From Nemopilema nomurai (lineage: Eukaryota > Cnidaria > Scyphozoa > Rhizostomeae > Rhizostomatidae): a stretch of 64,000 bases of DNA. The position numbers and the translations under genes are program-made. Location of the stretch: assembly GCA_003864495.1 (NCBI GenBank), contig ML133365.1, positions 3,107,856 to 3,171,855 on the forward strand, read 5' to 3'. Of this stretch, positions 11,456 through 24,431 are shown in pieces. Every line of letters starts with the position of its first letter. The stretch's first letter is position 1. The notes beneath the pieces were generated by a model, which had not been told where the DNA came from, ran no database searches, and worked only from the letters and a program-made list of their open reading frames with translations.

Positions 11456-14400
11456 TCACTTCAATTTCTTCAGGAACTCATCTTCGTCATCATAGACCTC
11501 AACAGCACAATGTCTTGGGAACCAGCCTTTCTCTCTCTCTAGGATCCCACCATTTAAAGCTAAAACAATAAAATGCTTTGAACAACCAAAGCGTACTACC
11601 AAAGAAGTATTTCAATTCATGTTGAGTGTCTACCCTAAAGGATGTTTCTTAGCTAGCACAAATAACATCCCTGAGCCAACACAAGAAGATGCCTATCATA
11701 ACATAAAGAACAGACACACCCAACATGTCTCGAATAAGATCCTTGTGCCAGCATAAGAGGACCTTCATGCCAGCACAAAGAACAATCAAATCTTGAAGAC
11801 TATTGTTCCTAGAATTGCATTAGAGATTCACTCACATGTTTGCTTTCGTTACATTAAGAAAAGGTTTTTGAAAATAGTAACAACAGGCCTACCGGTTTGA
11901 TGCTTATAAAGTTAAGTTCTTTAAAAAGTTTAGCTACATTCTCTCTATACCATTAAAGTTGCCAAACTATTACCGTTTTCTTTCCTCTTGGTTGCAACCT
12001 TTTCACCAAAAAGCCAACGCCTGAAAATGAAAACAGAAACATCGATATAATAGTCGATAAATATCGTATTCGTCTATTAGAATCATTACTGTCAAGACCT
12101 TTTATTACTAAGAGGGACTACTAGAAAAATTGACAAATACATAGAATACTTTGAGTCAGACAAAATAAGAACGGTAAAAAGTTAATGCCAAAAGATTAGA
12201 CCAAAACATTTCATATTTGAAGAGAAAATTTACGTCAAAAAGATCATTTTCCAGCTTCTAAAATCGTAATACATTGGAAAATAAGTTGATCATCAATAAA
12301 ACTAGACCGGAATGAAAAAATGTGCAACACAAGTGGAGGTGTGTCTGGTAGATGCGTTAATCGGCTCGGGGTCAAATCGGAGAAGCATTTACGAAAACAG
12401 TTCATTACTTTTTAAAAAAATAGAAGAAGAAAGACATTTGGGTTTCATTCAAGATATCATTGCAAAGAGTGAACGACTGACCTTCGCCATCTAGTGACAT
12501 AAACTGCGTCACTTTTTTCGACCCGCATTCGAGGCGCGTCTGACCAGGGCATATCATAGCAAACGCGGAAGCCATGTTTGCAAGGGAACCACGTGCCGCT
12601 ATAGTTACACACAATCTTGTGCAATACCTGAGAGAAAACAAGAGATACTGAATCCGATTGGATTGTAAAAGAAACGGGCTTTATTTGAAAACACCCATTT
12701 GCGAATGAAAAGAGACAAAAAAGAAATAATCAGAAAACTGGCCTGTGCAAATGAACAGAATAAAATAAGATCTTTTTCTTAATTGAAGAAAAGATGGACT
12801 GTAAAGATAGATTTTTATAACTACCAAGACATGTACAATCAATTGAATAGAAGCGTTTATAATGTTTTATAGATGTTTTTAAAAAGCTTCTCACCATTCT
12901 GTCCCTTTTAAGGGCCTTCTGCTCTAATTGTTCTATCTAGGAAGAAATAATTTCATTTGTCAATACACACGCGTCATGAAAAAAGATACAGCATTAGGGT
13001 GTTGTGCCTGCGGAGACAGATCCAATATGGAAGCAAACGCGTAATCGCGATGCACAGGTGTTCGTGTCGTATTTGCAATAATTTATCATCAATTTGATAA
13101 TAAACAATTAAACAATCTGCAAATTTAATACGAGACTTGCCGCAATGTGCTACTAAGAATCTCTTTAAAATCTAGTTTACTTGCCTCTTTAAAAAATCTT
13201 TAGCGAATTAAGGAAATAAAAGTAAAACTACTATTTTTGTCTTGGAATACAAATCAAGAGACTCACCGTCAAATCATACTGGCTACAGCCTTCTTTGATA
13301 GGCCATGTAATACCATCACCAACGTAATCACTAGACCAATTTATAACCTTGAGTCAAAAAAATGATATCGTTATTGACTGACCTCCGCTAAAATAAGATA
13401 AGGGTCATTCCAGCCCAGATCAACAAATGCATGTCAAGTCATGTCTTCAAATTTTCTTCATTTTTTCACTATTTGATGGTGTTCATGAGATATGTTAACT
13501 GTCAAATTTCAGATCAATATCTTCTGCCGTTTTTGAAATATCGGCATTTCAAATATTTGTTAAAAAGTTGTTTCAAGTGTATAGGCCTACTATTGATAAC
13601 CTACAATTGAAAATAAGAGGATTCAAAGACTCCCAGCCATCTATGAAGATAACTTTTGTTTTTCTTTATCTTGCAGCAGAACGCATTATCTATTACCTTC
13701 TCCAACCGCCAGAATATATTGAACTTTCGCTCCCTTGTAATTCATTTAAGTAACAATGCAATAACGACTGCGTTTCGCCAGTGGCATATGCTAAGAAGCC
13801 AACCAACGCCAATCTTAAAAGAACGGAGAAGCCACGCTATGCTGTTCCCTGCCCAAGATAACATCCGTGTGCCGGCATAGAAACAACCACATTCTAGTGT
13901 GCGATTGTACCATAGTCGCATAAAATTTTCACTGTACAAAGGATGTTACCAATAATTGACATGAAAGGTGTTCATACCTGCTTAATGTTGTTCCAAGTAC
14001 CCAGATCATACGGGTAAGTGAAAACAGAGCCATCTGGTCGCTCTCGATCGGCCTATCGCAACAAGTAGGCAAGGAGAGACTAATAAATAGGCTTGCTTTT
14101 AGGAAAAATACATACATCAGTTTATGGTTTATTATGAGATTAGTAGTTGAAGGAAAAATAATATTTTCAGATATTGCATCTGCAAACCCACAATCTACAA
14201 TGAAAATCGCTCGAGCTCGGATGGAAAAGCTCATGTCTTTAAAACGAAGGTCCGATGGAAAATAAGCAGACGTTATTGGGGCGAGACAAGGAGCGTGGAA
14301 CAAACCTTCGTGACGATCCAGTCTTCAATGCCAGTTTGGTTTGTAATAAGCGTCCTAATCTACAAAACAAAAAGACGTCACTGATGCAAGAACTGGTTAA

Positions 14401-17400
14401 CCTTTGTTAAGCTCAAAAGTAACGAAAAGGTAGCTAGCATTGCACTGGCGCATGCAACTGTGTGACGCAAGATCCATTTTGGATAGCCATAGCAGAGTGT
14501 TTTGCTCCCAGTGGTTCAGTACTCCACCTTACGCCTTTCGAATCTTCCCCTGTGATCTGTCCGCCGACAGTCTGTCCAATCAGCACAGCCCCCCCCCCCT
14601 ATCTCGCACGATCAAGACCCGTCTCTTTGCTGGTGTTGCAGTTAAGGCCTTCTTTCACATCCTCAAACATCGACCATCTTTTTCTTTATTCCCTCATTCA
14701 TTTTGCTCTTCCTCAATGCGGTCCACAACAAACGCGTCCTCCATTTCAAGATGGTGCCTGCTAGCTTTCCCTGTCTCAAATTCTCTCCAACATTTCTTCG
14801 TTCTCTCTGTAGCTGACCTTTTCCAACCTACAAGAAACACCTCACAATTTCGTTGCCTGTTGACGCTGGTCATCTTCAGCGCCCAGGTTTCTGAGCTGTG
14901 GAGGAGCACGTTCCAGACTAAGGTTTTATTAGTCTCTTCTTCAAGTTGCGGCCGGTCTTTCCAGGGGGTAGCCTTCGTGTGTGCCAAACGCATCTTAGAC
15001 TAGGCCCTACTTTCACCTTCTCACTCCTTTAACGCAGTTTTCTACGAACAGGCCTCCCTGGTCATTGAGCTGGGGCGCATCTTCTAGCAACAGGTAGCTG
15101 CTAACTTTCTCCTTCGCCGAATTTCACCACTTTGATTTGCTGAATTCACAAAACTCGAGTGTCAGGAAGATTCGTCGAACATCTCAACACCCGTCTCATT
15201 AAGCAGCACACCGTAATCCATACACATCAGTAAGCATGGGGCAGTTTGAGATTAGCTCGTTTCTTATGGTCATTTCTCTCAATTTGGAATGTGCTAGTTC
15301 CCAGGAAGCAAAAGTTAGAAAGCTTTATAAAATCCAGAGCAAGGAGTAGAAAATCTACTGTAATCGCAAAAGCATTTTCAGTGGAAGAATAACCAACACC
15401 TACTTGGTAGTAGAGGAGCATAGACACGGCTACGGCCACTCCGCAAGACAGTCCGATTGCGAGGCAGAAAACTACAAAATACTCGACTCCGAACGAAATG
15501 AGATCGTAATCGTCCACTTTGATAATCAGGAGTCCTTCATCCTGAAAAAAGAGTACTTCCCATTACCTTCTCTCGTTATATCCTCCCTCAGGAGTGAAAG
15601 GGCTTATACAGCCTGGTTTACAAGCTGATTATGTGAGCAGAATACACTGCAATGATTTGGTGACACATCGGTGGAAACCAATTGGGCTTCGCTAAGGACG
15701 TAGCATTCATCTGCGGAGTAAGAAGACTTGTTATCGAAAGCAGAGTCAAAGTGATGACTTAGATGCAACAAGGGGAGTCGGTTAGGTCTGGAAGTAGAAG
15801 GAACAGAACCTTACCCACAGAATATGATGAAGACAAGTGCAAATTAATATGACAGCTGCGTGGGAGCATCCAATCACGACAAAGACTAGGAAGAGCGTGA
15901 AGCTCTTGTGGTTTTTATGCCCGACGCAATTGTTGATCCAGGGGCAGTGGTGGTCCATCTTCATCACACATCTGCAAGAAAAGAGGAAGAGTTGATCAAA
16001 GCGGAATCAGCGATAGACCCGGTTGAAGATTCGATTTATTCTGGTCAGTCAGTGGGAGGATCGAAGCTGTAAGGCTGCAACCCACTCCTTTGTGGGAGAG
16101 GTAAAAGTGAAATTTGAGAGGAAGTTCGAAAGGAGTAAGAGAGATATTCATGAGAAACTTTGCAAGAAATAAGAGCAAAACTTAGGTACCACGCCAAAGA
16201 AAGATTATGTTCATTCGATAGAAGCTAGTAGAGGCAGGAAGGTAGCTGAAGCCAATTGGGAGCGGATCCATCAGAAGCATTCCATCAGAAGCATTCCATC
16301 AGAAGCATTCCATCAGAAGCATTCCATACGAAGCATTCCATCAGAAGCATTCCATCAGAAGCATTCCATCAGAAGCATTCCATCAGAAGCATTCCATCAG
16401 AAGCATTCCATCAGAAGCATTTGTTGATCCCTTTACAGTTCATTGGATGAATGCTCAGACAAATGCTCCTGTTTCCAGGCATTTTCCTTCCAAGAGAATC
16501 AGGGTAATTCACAAAAGGACGCAGTTTTTTGGAGTAAAGCCAGGTTTTACTTAAGCCTCTTTTCTCTGTCGCTTTTCCTTTGCAGTAGAAAATATAAGCT
16601 TATAAAAGCATTGGACACAAAACAAGAGAATCTCTAAGACCGATTAAACTAATTTTCTTTGAGCTTGATGGAGCATTAACTGACACTTTTGACTATCTGA
16701 TGGCCAAAGAAGTCATTGCTGCTTTCGCACTGTTCTAGATGTCACAGCAGCACGAAAATACTTCCACAAGAGTGAATGTTTACATCAAAAATGTCAGCGC
16801 CCTCTTTTGGATATTAGTTGCTGAAAAAGGAAATCAGAGCACAAAAACTGACCAAGAACTGCTAAGACTGGGACTGACGTAACATTGCATTATTTGCTGA
16901 GTTTATGCAAAAGTTTCTAAGAATTCAAAGCGAACTGGAAATAATTTCAGTTCGATTACAAAATCGCGAAACCGCAAAGATTGTAAGATGGTTCATAAAC
17001 CTAATCCGGTGTGCAAAAAGAAAAGCTCTTAAGAAACCCTTCCTTGCAGGAAAGGAATGAAATCATGTAAGGTTCTAATGCAACCATATTAGGGCAATGA
17101 AACCCGCGAATACAAGAAAGGGTTTGAGCCGTGCCGGTAAAAGTTATATCCGGTAAAGGGAAATTAGTGTACTGCAGACATGAAGGAAACAGACAGTGGG
17201 GGTTTTTTCATTTGCACCGAATGAAAAAGTGGCCTGGTACAATGCAGGAAGGGCTAATCTGTAACAGAACACTCTCTCATGAGAGCACCATTCTGAAATC
17301 ACCTGTTGCATTTTTTGCAATGATGCGACCTCGGTGCCTTGTATCCGATGCAGGTTGTGCAAAACTGCAGATATTTCTCGTCATCTTCATTTTCCTGAAA

Positions 17401-20400
17401 AAGAAGAAATGTAATGAAAGAAAATATAATGATTTCTAGCAGTTGTTAAGGAAGAGTGAACGCCTTCGATAACCCTTTTAAAGAAAAAGAACATGATGTA
17501 TCCTCTTGATTCAAGAGCAAGGAGCATTGCAGCTTGTTTCGATTCGATGCATGTTCCTGACTCATTCTTCCTGTATAATCACCTTGTGCAGGTGTCATTC
17601 TGATCACCATTGCAATATTGCAATACTTGGCCTGCAAACATGCCGAAATCCCGCTACTTTCGAAAGAAATTTCCCCAGTAGAGCCTCTGAAGCAGCTAAG
17701 TTATTCAAATTTCAGCTACTGGATGTGTGAAAATGCCTCTCGCGATGACTCACTAGTCCAGCAAAACAAGTGAACTGCCACAAGGATCCTTACCCATAAC
17801 AATCATCTTCACTTTCTTTTCCATTCTAAGCCTTACCTAACTCTTTCTTTGAATGGTGCTTAGCCTGTCGATACGTTGGCTAGAGTCTTCTTAAAGGGCA
17901 TAAACGCAAATAATTCGTGGATAATCATGAGCAAAATGTGACATTTTTAAGGCCTAATTATCAAACTTTCTAAATCACCCGCCAACGCAGATTAAGAGAC
18001 ACTAAGTATGTTTACTTAAGAGGACGAAGTTTCCCCGAGCCATGACCGCCATCTTAAGGTTTCGCATTAATTGTATTACGAAAAAATGGAGTTCGTTAAT
18101 ACCTAAGATTACGGAATACCCAACTCGGCCAATACTTTGATCACAAGTCTAATAATATTAGATCTAAATCATATTACACCCATCAAATTTTAAGAAACTT
18201 CTTTATCGTTGAAATTTATGAATTCAATCCTACAAAGAACTAGCATTCTCTTTGTTAAGATTACCTAGAAAGATCAAAGTAGAACGAAAGGATTTAGCAG
18301 TTGTTGGTGAAACACTGAAAATGATGCTATTTATTTAAATGATACACAAAGGTCAATGGCTGACCGACGGTCTTTTTCAATCTGAGAGGCTTATAAATGC
18401 GTAACTGTGTAACCCCAATGCGGTCACCAAATTTATTCAATTGGCCACAGATGCACTTAAAGTTGTCTTGATTACGAAGCCTGCAATGGTTCAGCAATGC
18501 ATACTGGGGTCCTTGAATGGTCTGAATAACTTTATCAAAGCATCAGCCACAACAGGTCAAGTTCAATTGGGTGGCTTTGTAATGCCAATGTGGAACATTC
18601 CTCTAATGTCTCAAATTATTTAGCACAAATAGAGGATTCAACTTTAATGCAGAAAATTTCTGATAGATGGAGCAAAGAATGAGTTTTCAAGTTGTAGACT
18701 GCTGAGGTCATCATGGTCCTGATAGAATGTTCTAGAACAATACCAGCACCTCTTAATATTTAGCAACAGTTATGCCTAATGCTCTATCTTTGAAGACATG
18801 AATCGAGGAAGAGATACCAGGCTATAGTTTGAAATTTGCAGAGGGTGGGACCTTCAAAGATAAAAGAATGTGGCTGCAACCAAATGTGATAAAATTAATG
18901 TTGAATGAAAGAGAATTTGATACAAATAAGTGAGTCATATCTTGATAAGAGATAAAATTGAACTTGCATGAAATGATTATTCAGAATGTTAGCTACCATG
19001 CTGATAGCCCCCAACTTTTTGAAGTCATAGAATTGTTAGGCTATGCTTAGGGTGGCCAAGCAGCTTCAGAGGAGAAGAGCCACATTTCTTCATGTGCTGT
19101 TGTAAAGAGCAAAAGCAGACACATAGACATGTTAGTTTTGTTTGTAATTGTTTACTTATTACATTGTAAGATAGTTGGAGGGGCCCAGAATTCACTATAG
19201 GGCCATCTAATTGAAGTGAAATTAAATGAAATCACCCTTGAATGAAATGAAAATGAGTGTTGAAGGAAAATTGGGTGTCTGCTATGATTTGTTTTAGTTT
19301 GCTGTTTACAGAGGATTTAACATCAACAGCATCACTGAAGCACTTTTTAACAAGTATATTTTTACCATATGGATTTTCAGTGTTTGCAATGCTTCAGGTC
19401 TGTTGATATGATGCCATTGTTACAACCTCTGAAAACATTTATGTGGTTTTATGGAAACTCTTAAATTGTAACAACATGAAAACTGAGAAGCAATATATTC
19501 AATGTGTTCAGGAAATGGTAGTAGATCCTGGCTTTCAAAGAGCTTCAAAATACCAGGCGAGGAGCATGCGCTGACAGCAGAGCCTGGGCTGTGTTCCAGA
19601 CAAGCTTTGTGCTGCACTTATGATCCCACAAAAAACAGAACACTACTGTCTAAGGATAGAGTCTATACATATATATAACACAGGTGTGTAAATGTATATT
19701 GAAGAAGCAGAAGACACAGACTTTTTTAATACTTTATATAACGCTTTCTTTACTAGCACGTTTGTTTATTAATCATCTTGCAGGTCAGCAGATTGATAGG
19801 TTGTGCAGGACTGACCCATAAAGTGAGGGTAAGTTGGGAGCTGTTTATGCTATTCACCCTGCACTAAGGGTTAACCAAACCACCAATACTCAGATTTGTC
19901 AGCTTATAATTGAACTGATGAAGTCACAGCACTTGCAATACCAGCAACCTGTAAACAGTTAAGGACAATAACATACTTTCCCTTTGGCTATTGTATAATT
20001 TTCAATTGCAAGTATAATTCCATGTTCAGCTGATTTTCAATATTATTTTGTGGCTTGATGCTGTGAGGAGCTTTGCATTTAAATGATTTCAGTGACTTAT
20101 ATACACAAACTCACCAGCAGCTCAATAAAATGAAAAAAGGGAGTTAACAAAGGGAAAAAAGAAAATTGAAACAATAAGGCAATGCAATCAACTTGCTGAA
20201 TAGAATTTCCTGCTCAAAGAGAATAAAGCTTAAGCTGACCAACACGTTTCCTTCAACAGAGTTCTTCTAACAATCAGCTGGTTAGGGTTGTGTGACAGTC
20301 CTAGGCTAAAAGTTACCTCTTGACCTAATAGAATTGGTGCGTCATAAAAAGGACATTTGAATTTAAAATTAATAGTCTTCCATAGTCTTCCAGGCAGCAA

Positions 20401-21331
20401 GATGAAAGCGTGGACAATCAGACCATTTATAAAAATACCCTCTGCTCACCAACTGGTTTTATAAACAATATGAGAGGTGGATATAAACATAAATTCAATC
20501 TAAAAAGCTAGTTCATGTGACAATGCAACAAATAAACTTACTTAAAAGACTTCGACAAATACAAAGCCTTATCCAAAATAAAACTAAGTTTCCAAGGAGA
20601 CACAAGGTCTGTCATGGCAAAATTTCAAGTGTATTCTTCAGCATAATCCTGCACGCAAATATTGTGCTTTGCATGCAAATAACCTTATGAAAAAACTGTT
20701 GTGAGCTGAAGGTGGTTTATTTGCTTTTAAAAAGTGGAGGAGAATTTAAATTCTCAATATACGCCATCTTACAGTCCTCTATAACTTTAACCAGGTACTG
20801 TTGGCATTTTAAAAGAAACATCTTGCAAGCTTGCAGTGGCTTGAACTAGTCTTATTCTAATACTTCCTTTTTTGTCATAATTATTTTGAAGGAATGAACT
20901 TAGAGCCAGTCGATTCTCCGAAATGCAAGTCTTCTCTGGTTCCATAGAAAGTAAGACATTTTACTAGACCCTAAGATGCATTGGAAAGGAAGCTCTTTTC
21001 ATATCTCCTCCCCAGCAGTTTTCTTGGAAGGTAAAATTAGGAAACGGAGAGACGCGATAATGAATTGTAAAAAGAGCGTATTTAACTACCAAACTTGACT
21101 TACCGGTTTCCAGCCAAGTGGCACGAGCCCAGGTCCATCGAAAGCAGCTTTCAGAAATTCTTTCAGAATCGCGTAAACCCAGGCACAGAACACAGCCAAA
21201 TGCAAAAGACCTCGAAAGTCGCAAGGGGGGAACCACGAGACGTCGGCAAACAGAGCATTTATAAACAGAAATGCAATTATACCAAGAGCAGTTAACGGCC
21301 CCCAATGGAACAGTCTTTTAATTCGATTCAT
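11456..21331 (-). CDS. ZDHHC6: Palmitoyltransferase ZDHHC6-like, complete, 11 exons, 387 aa
   Basis: A multi-pass ER protein S-acyltransferase of the DHHC family. Coding exons: 21104-21331, 17303-17394, 15815-15971, 15404-15541, 14306-14359, 13978-14052, 13267-13347, 12895-12936, 12482-12627, 11974-12020, 11456-11559. All junctions keep phase (1164 nt). The order matches ZDHHC6: an N-terminal hydrophobic pair beginning [12 protein letters not shown] and ending [11 protein letters not shown]; the cysteine-rich domain ([19 protein letters not shown], then [15 protein letters not shown] with the catalytic DHHC); two more hydrophobic segments; the FTYPYDLG and [10 protein letters not shown] blocks; and a C-terminal SH3-like region ending in GWFPRHC. 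The last four residues KKLK fit a KKxx ER-retrieval signal. The start at 21331 has an in-frame TAG immediately upstream. The length is close to the human protein (about 413 aa). Known targets of the family include calnexin and the IP3 receptor; I infer the same enzyme class here. Confidence 0.93.
14694..15150 (-). mobile_element. LINE reverse-transcriptase C-terminal fragment, decayed
   Basis: Inside the ZDHHC6-type intron between exons 4 and 5, a minus-strand frame of about 100 codons contains [13 protein letters not shown], which resembles the YG-ETW-L motif near the C-terminal end of many non-LTR retrotransposon ORF2 proteins. It is followed by a Trp/Arg-rich stretch. Upstream, to about 15150, the same strand continues with stops and frame shifts. 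I take it as an inactive 5'-truncated copy. The LINE clade cannot be set from this piece, and the long plus-strand frame over it is its shadow. Confidence 0.6.
16268..16421. repeat. 14-bp tandem repeat, 11 copies
   Basis: Eleven copies of CCATCAGAAGCATT lie in the intron between exons 2 and 3 of the ZDHHC6-type gene. One copy has CGAAGC in place of AGAAGC. The apparent reading frame through it is a by-product of the repeat. Confidence 0.9.
17395..21103 (-). other. Long first intron of the ZDHHC6-type gene
   Basis: This 3.7-kb intron separates the first membrane-segment exon from the cysteine-rich-domain exon. It is AT-rich, and I see no nested gene, RNA or repeat array in it. Confidence 0.6.
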
Positions 21332-22670
21332 CTAAATATATTTCATACTACATTTATCTTTCAGCAATTATTCGCAACAGAGAAATCGGCAGGCACTCCT
21401 TGAGACGGCAACCAATTCACAGAATTCCTTCAGAGATTTGAATTTGGAAACGAGAGTGCGAAATTTATCTGATTCGAGGTCGTAAACAATTCAGTTCACC
21501 TTCGTCGCCAGAGTATAAATTTTTAATCATTAACAATTACGCTTGACAAAGAACTATCATTTCAATTAATACGATGAAGAAAATGTCTTGTTGATTTAGA
21601 AGATTATGAGCATGTCAAGTCTTTGATGACATCATCTTTTTTCAATGGAAAATTGAAGTTCAAAGGTTTTCAAGGCTATGTCCGAAGAAAGAAATTCCAA
21701 TAAAGAAACCGCATGCTCAAAATTTGAGCATAAAAGATAAAATTGTTTGGCTGTTTGCAATGAATCAAGCTTAAGCCTATTCAATGCCCTGCGTTTGTCA
21801 CGATCATTACATTATTAAACATTATCTATGTGTAAGATCAATAGTATGGGTCAGCTTATAAACTTTTGAAACAAATAAGCAAAGATAAAAATTTAACGGA
21901 AATTAAAATCTTTACTAGCCAGAGCGAATTAAACCTGCTAGGTATAAATGGAGTAAATGAGGCTATTAATAATTCCTCATGCTACAGAAACACATTCAAG
22001 TTAATTGCCGGTGTTTTGACTATGACTTCGGGCCAACATAATAAGCAAAGGCTTCGATATTTTGAGTCCTTGGCTTCTATAGTGCCATCCACTCATTCAT
22101 AAATAATCATCCACATCAACCAACTAAATTAAGGGCATCCCAACACCCCTTTGTCTAGCACAAACAGTTGCGCTGTACGAACCACAAACCGGGGAAACTA
22201 TCGCAGTAATGATCGCAAGACCACGCCAAAAGATGCCAAAAGATGAATAACACCAAATCACAACAGGCAGATAGAGACATTTTTGTAGGCATAGTTATTT
22301 ACAGTTAGTAAATTCATTGAAAAATTAAGATACGATAATCTAAATTCTATTCACTCAGCAATTACTCCAGACTTGTTATGGCTAAATCAGTGATTTGACG
22401 CCAGTGCGTGCACTGTTCCCGACAGGAGGCCAGCCTAAACCCAAACAATATGGTGATGTCAAAATTGTCTACTACTCTTCTGTATACGACAGGTTATTAC
22501 GCCCCCTTAACAAGAGAAGAAACTCCAACGAAAGCAGCAGGGCCGTCAACCGCTTTCTAAAAGCCATGTTCTTGCTTGATTTTCTTGGCTCATCGAATTT
22601 TGTTACATATTGTCATAAGTCGTTTTGTTACAAGTCTTCCAACAACTTTTGACCAACGTGGGTGCAGGTT
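21332..22670. other. Upstream region of the ZDHHC6-type gene
   Basis: This should hold the promoter of the minus-strand ZDHHC6-type gene and any 5' untranslated exon. The sequence TATATTTAG just before the start codon could be a 3' splice site. No recognisable promoter motif and no other gene are visible. Confidence 0.4.
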
Positions 22671-23625
22671 AATACTCTAGTAGCATTTCCCTTTCAATAC
22701 TCTAGTAGCAATTCCTTGTCAATATTCTAGTAGCAATTCATTGCCAATACTCTAGTAGCATTTCCCTTTCAATACTCTAGTAGCAATTCCTTGCCAATAC
22801 TGTAGTAGCAATTCCTTGTCAATACTCTAGTAGCAATTCCTTCTCAATACTCTAGTAGCATTTCCTTTTCAATACTCTAGTAGCAATTCCTTGTCAATAC
22901 TCTAGTAGCAATTCCTTGTCAATACTCTAGTAGCAATTCCTTCTCAATACTCTAGTAGCAATTCCTTGTCAATACTCTAGTAGCAATTCCTTTTCAATAC
23001 TCTAGTAGCATTTCCTTTTCAATACTCTAGTAGCAATTCCTTCTCAATACTCTAGTAGCATTTCCTTTTCAATACTCTAGTAGCAATTCCTTGTCAATAC
23101 TCTAGTAGCAATTCCTTGTCAATACTCTAGTAGCAATTCCTTCTCAATACTCTAGTAGCAATTCCTTGTCAATACTCTAGTAGCAATTCCTTTTCAATAC
23201 TCTAGTAGCATTTCCTTTTCAATACTCTAGTAGCAATTCCTTCTCAATACTCTAGTAGCAATTCCTTTTCAATACTCTAGTAGCATTTCCTTTTCAATAC
23301 TCTAGTAGCAATTCCTTTTCAATACTCTAGTAGCATTTCCTTTTCAATACTCTAGTAGCAATTCCTTCTCAATACTCTAGTAGCAATTCCTTTTCAATAC
23401 TCTAGTAGCAATTCATTGCCAATACTCTAGTGGCAATTCCTTGCCAATACTGTAGTGACAATTCCTTGTCAATATTCTAGTAGCAATTCATTGCCAATAC
23501 TCGTGGCAATTCCTTGCCAATATTCTAGTAGCAATTCATTGCCAATACTCGTGGCAATTCCTTGTCAATACTCTAGTGACAATTCCTTGTCAATACTCTA
23601 GTAGCAATTCCTTGCCAATACTCTA
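22671..23625. repeat. 25-bp minisatellite with higher-order structure, about 38 copies
   Basis: The unit AATACTCTAGTAGCAATTCC plus a variable five-base tail (TTGTC, TTCTC, TTTTC or TTGCC) repeats with a 25-bp period. Two variable sites (AATTCC or TTTCC, and the tail) mark unit types. In the middle of the array the order of types recurs every eight units: the TTTCCTTTTC unit at 22861 and its following neighbours are seen again from 23061, a 200-bp higher-order repeat. Units at the 3' end (from about 23400) are diverged and some are shortened. It lies between the ZDHHC6-type and KIAA0319-like genes, about 0.8 kb past the stop of the latter. Confidence 0.95.
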
Positions 23626-24431
23626 TACTGCAATATTGGCGTACAATCGGTGTACTGGCAGTAACTTAATACCTTTGCTTACTACACTTACTATACTCTA
23701 GCTTGTGTTCTGCCAATTAAAATTCAGCTCCTTTAGAATGACTGCAAGCTCTTTCTGAACTGCAACTAGTTTCTTGAGGCAGATGTCCCTACAGCTTATT
23801 ACATTAATGAAAAGTGTTTTCTTTCTGTATTGTACAAATATTTTCTAAGGAGTATCTCCTCATAGCTACCACAGTCTCTTCAATGATTGTCTTGTAAATC
23901 GCCATTGAACTACAACCCAGCTAAGCAAAAACCCTAAACACAAATACTACTAGGAATGTCTGAAAACACTAAATGTTGTTTGGTCTAACTACCAAACGAC
24001 GAATCTTCTGTACAGAGCAAAGGAAGCATGACGTAGTTACAGAGTGGCTGCGTTCCCAGTTGGGATCTCCCACCTTGAAATTATTCCCATAAAAGTTCCA
24101 AGCAGTTCCGTCTATGCATAATTGTCCAGTTTACAATTGGCAGGGGAAGCTGTGCATACACTCAATCTGAAATGGGTGGATGCGAAGGAGATTGGATGCG
24201 AAGGTGATTGGAAGCGAAGGTGATTGGAAGTATTGAACTCATGAAACAGATGTGCTGGCGTTTCACAACGTGCAGCCGCACGGTTACGCACGGTAAAGAT
24301 CGAGGCCGTGTTCCTCTCAGAGCCATTGGACTTTCATACTACGTCAAGGGAAGCTCGCTACTAAGGCATTTCGTAAGGAACCGATATTTACAGTGCACCT
24401 TCAGAGGCATGACTTAATTCGTGTCACATGA
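23626..24431. other. 3' flank of the KIAA0319-like gene
   Basis: Downstream of the minus-strand stop at 24432. No AATAAA on the minus strand was noticed before the minisatellite. At 24178-24225 a 16-bp unit (GGATGCGAAGGTGATT and variants) is present three times. Confidence 0.45.

Noticed and set aside
14440..15003. Plus-strand open frame of 187 codons
   Set aside because: It lies antisense to the LINE fragment, has no family motif, and is in an intron of the ZDHHC6-type gene.
22671..23625. CRISPR-like array of 25-bp repeats
   Set aside because: Repeats follow each other with no unique spacers, and the surrounding DNA is eukaryotic; it is a minisatellite.
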